Assembly: GCA_017430945.1 (NCBI GenBank)
Contig: JAFRMB010000011.1
Location: forward strand, 1-15,030
Direction of reading: 5' to 3'
Origin: Clostridia bacterium
GTDB lineage: Bacteria; Bacillota_A; Clostridia; Christensenellales; Aristaeellaceae
Length of the DNA stretch: 15,030 nucleotides
Shown: piece after piece, positions 14,528 to 15,030 of the stretch
Layout of the letters: the number at the start of each line of letters is the position of its first letter
How positions within the stretch are numbered: position 1 is the first letter of the stretch
Program-made: the position numbers and the translations under genes
The notes under the pieces: generated by a model
Told to the model about the DNA's origin: nothing
The model's input: only the letters and a program-made list of their open reading frames with translations
Database searches by the model: none

Positions 14528-14566
14528 AGGGCATTTACAACAACAGTCGACGGGATTGCAGATCAT
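14501..14566 (-). CDS. Cysteine-rich attenuator leader peptide (21 aa)
   Basis: ATG at 14566, stop TGA at 14501-14503. The peptide begins MICNPVDCCCKCPG and ends LYMQ. It has 5 Cys in 21 residues, at positions 3, 8, 9, 10 and 12, including three consecutive TGT codons (14537-14545). GAGGTG (14572-14577) is 5 nt before the ATG, better than many real genes have. It starts about 27 nt after the predicted transcription start of the mccBA operon, whose product is cysteine. Polycysteine upstream ORFs act as cysteine-responsive attenuators in mycobacteria (established), where they are leaderless; this one has a Shine-Dalgarno and a classic alternative hairpin. Function is inferred from architecture; the peptide itself probably has none. 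Confidence 0.8.
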   Translation of the reverse strand: MICNPVDCCCKCPGRGSLYMQ

Positions 14567-14581
14567 GTTCGCACCTCATTA

Positions 14582-14598
14582 CCAATTCAATTAGTAGG
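14582..14598. promoter_or_regulatory. Putative Rrf2 operator, site 3 (mccBA)
   Basis: Read on the minus strand, CCTACTAATTGAATTGG is the same 17-bp length as sites 1 and 2 and agrees at 10 of the 13 positions shared by them. With flanks TACC and GGTA it is a partial dyad. It starts 1 bp after the -10, over the expected transcription start, the same geometry as site 2. Confidence 0.55.
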
Positions 14599-14599
14599 T

Positions 14600-14628
14600 A
14601 TTATAACCGATGGGATATCGTTTGTCAA
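14600..14628 (-). promoter_or_regulatory. Consensus promoter of the mccB-mccA operon
   Basis: On the minus strand, perfect TTGACA (14623-14628) and perfect TATAAT (14600-14605) are separated by 17 bp. Such a strong promoter suggests that output is limited afterwards, by the operator at 14582 and the attenuator at 14436-14566. Expected transcription start is near 14593. Confidence 0.9.
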
Positions 14629-14704
14629 CCCCTGAAGCTATAGCAAATGATTATGCCTGTCTATTGTCAAAGACTATTGGAAGATACGATGCAGCGCATG
14701 GTAT

Positions 14705-14812
14705 CTACTTCCTTGAACCGTTCAGCGTTTCGTTCATGCTGCCGGTACGATAGCCGAGTATATCGAGCGTGACATAGGCAAAGCCGATCGCCTTGAACCC
14801 TTCCGCTAGCAT
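14705..14812 (-). pseudogene. larE: C-terminal remnant of LarE (ATP-dependent sacrificial sulfur transferase)
   Basis: On the minus strand the frame from 14812 to the TAG at 14705 reads ...GFKAIGFAYVTLDILG then YRTGSMNETLN. This closely follows the end of LarE proteins (GFKYVTLDLEGYRxGSMNEVL, from memory). LarE donates a cysteine sulfur to the nickel-pincer cofactor of lactate racemase. Only about 30 residues are recognisable; upstream sequence in the same frame stays open for a short way but is not LarE-like, and the catalytic N-terminal PP-loop domain is absent from the window. There is no start signal. It is therefore a decayed or rearranged fragment, ending 77 bp upstream of the mccBA promoter. 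Confidence 0.55.
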
Positions 14813-14944
14813 AAAAACAGTTGCTTGCCAATGAGCCTTTTTTTCTCGACAACTGGAAAAAATGTCCGTAAATGGGTGAACAATGACAAATATATCAGCT
14901 TTTCAAGAAAATGATATACCTAAGGTAATGAGGATAAGACAAGA
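14813..14944. other. AT-rich intergenic stretch at the right edge
   Basis: Base composition drops well below that of the rest of the window. I see runs of T and A but no convincing promoter, repeat or terminator. GAGGA (14930-14934) may be the ribosome binding site of the ORF at 14945. Confidence 0.4.
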
Positions 14945-15030
14945 ATGCTGAAAACAGAAGCGTTTTACTTGGAATTTCTGATAGCGGTTCTGGAGGATAG
15001 CAGAGAAGAATGCGAAAGAGGCAACACCCC
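14945..15030 (+). CDS. Start of an unidentified ORF, cut by the window edge
   Basis: An ATG at 14945 follows GAGGA by 10 nt and opens 28 codons with no stop to the end of the window: MLKTEAFYLEFLIAVLED and then SREECERGNT. The composition is Glu-rich and helical-looking. The family is not recognisable from so short a piece. AT-rich upstream DNA and the adjacent larE remnant suggest a rearranged or acquired segment. Confidence 0.35.
   Translation, partial: MLKTEAFYLEFLIAVLEDSREECERGNT

Noticed and set aside
14407..14593. T-box or SAM riboswitch as the mccB leader
   Set aside because: No T-box sequence (AGGGTGGNACCGCG-like) or SAM-I core was found; the Cys-rich uORF with alternative hairpins explains the leader.

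Overview
The window is about 60% GC and reads as a high-GC Clostridia-type Firmicute. Supporting signs are strong GGAGG-type ribosome binding sites, sigma-A-like promoters, an ECF transporter S component, and a large secreted protein combining copper-amine-oxidase-N-like, clostridial 'GYxDS' TPR-like, DUF6273-like and peptidoglycan-binding modules. No species can be named from the sequence alone. No tRNA, rRNA, CRISPR array or intact mobile element was seen.

Layout. 1-466 is non-coding and carries a near-perfect 62-bp direct repeat built on a GGACGCC/GGCGTCC palindrome. 467-1141 (+) is a GNAT acetyltransferase and 1312-2787 (+) a membrane hybrid histidine kinase, ended by a 17-bp-stem hairpin. 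2980-5850 (-) encodes the large secreted multidomain protein. 6140-6577 (-) is an Rrf2-family regulator. Divergent from it, 7076-9026 (+) is a compact Cys-rich, metal-type operon: a 72-aa four-Cys protein, a DUF2318 protein, and an HMA / TauE-SafE-like membrane / cupredoxin protein that is split by an apparent one-base deletion near 8310. 9248-11505 (+) is a polar amino-acid (cystine-type) ABC importer. 11604-11646 is a shared bidirectional terminator. On the minus strand, 14406 to 11704 carries a PLP gamma-family enzyme (mccB-like), a PLP beta-family enzyme (mccA-like), and an ECF S component. Upstream lie a small LarE C-terminal remnant and an AT-richer right edge with the start of one unidentified ORF.

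Main discovery. The mccB-mccA operon has a consensus promoter (TTGACA-N17-TATAAT) and a roughly 187-nt leader that looks like a complete ribosome-mediated attenuator. The leader holds a 21-codon peptide with its own Shine-Dalgarno and five Cys codons, three consecutive (start MICNPVDCCCKCPG). Next come an antiterminator segment that pairs 9 of 10 with the left arm of a downstream hairpin, and then that hairpin (14-bp stem, TTTT), ahead of the mccB ribosome binding site. The operon is predicted to make cysteine from homocysteine, so attenuation by cysteinyl-tRNA would be direct end-product control.

Second discovery. A 17-bp dyad, CCTAyTrA-N4-ATwGG, sits in three promoters of the window: overlapping the -35 of the Cys-rich/metal operon, just downstream of the -10 of the cystine-type ABC importer, and just downstream of the -10 of mccBA. 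The only regulator of suitable type nearby is the Rrf2 protein. The proposal is a local cysteine/sulfur (and possibly metal) regulon with two layers on mccBA: operator control at initiation and cysteine-codon attenuation afterwards.
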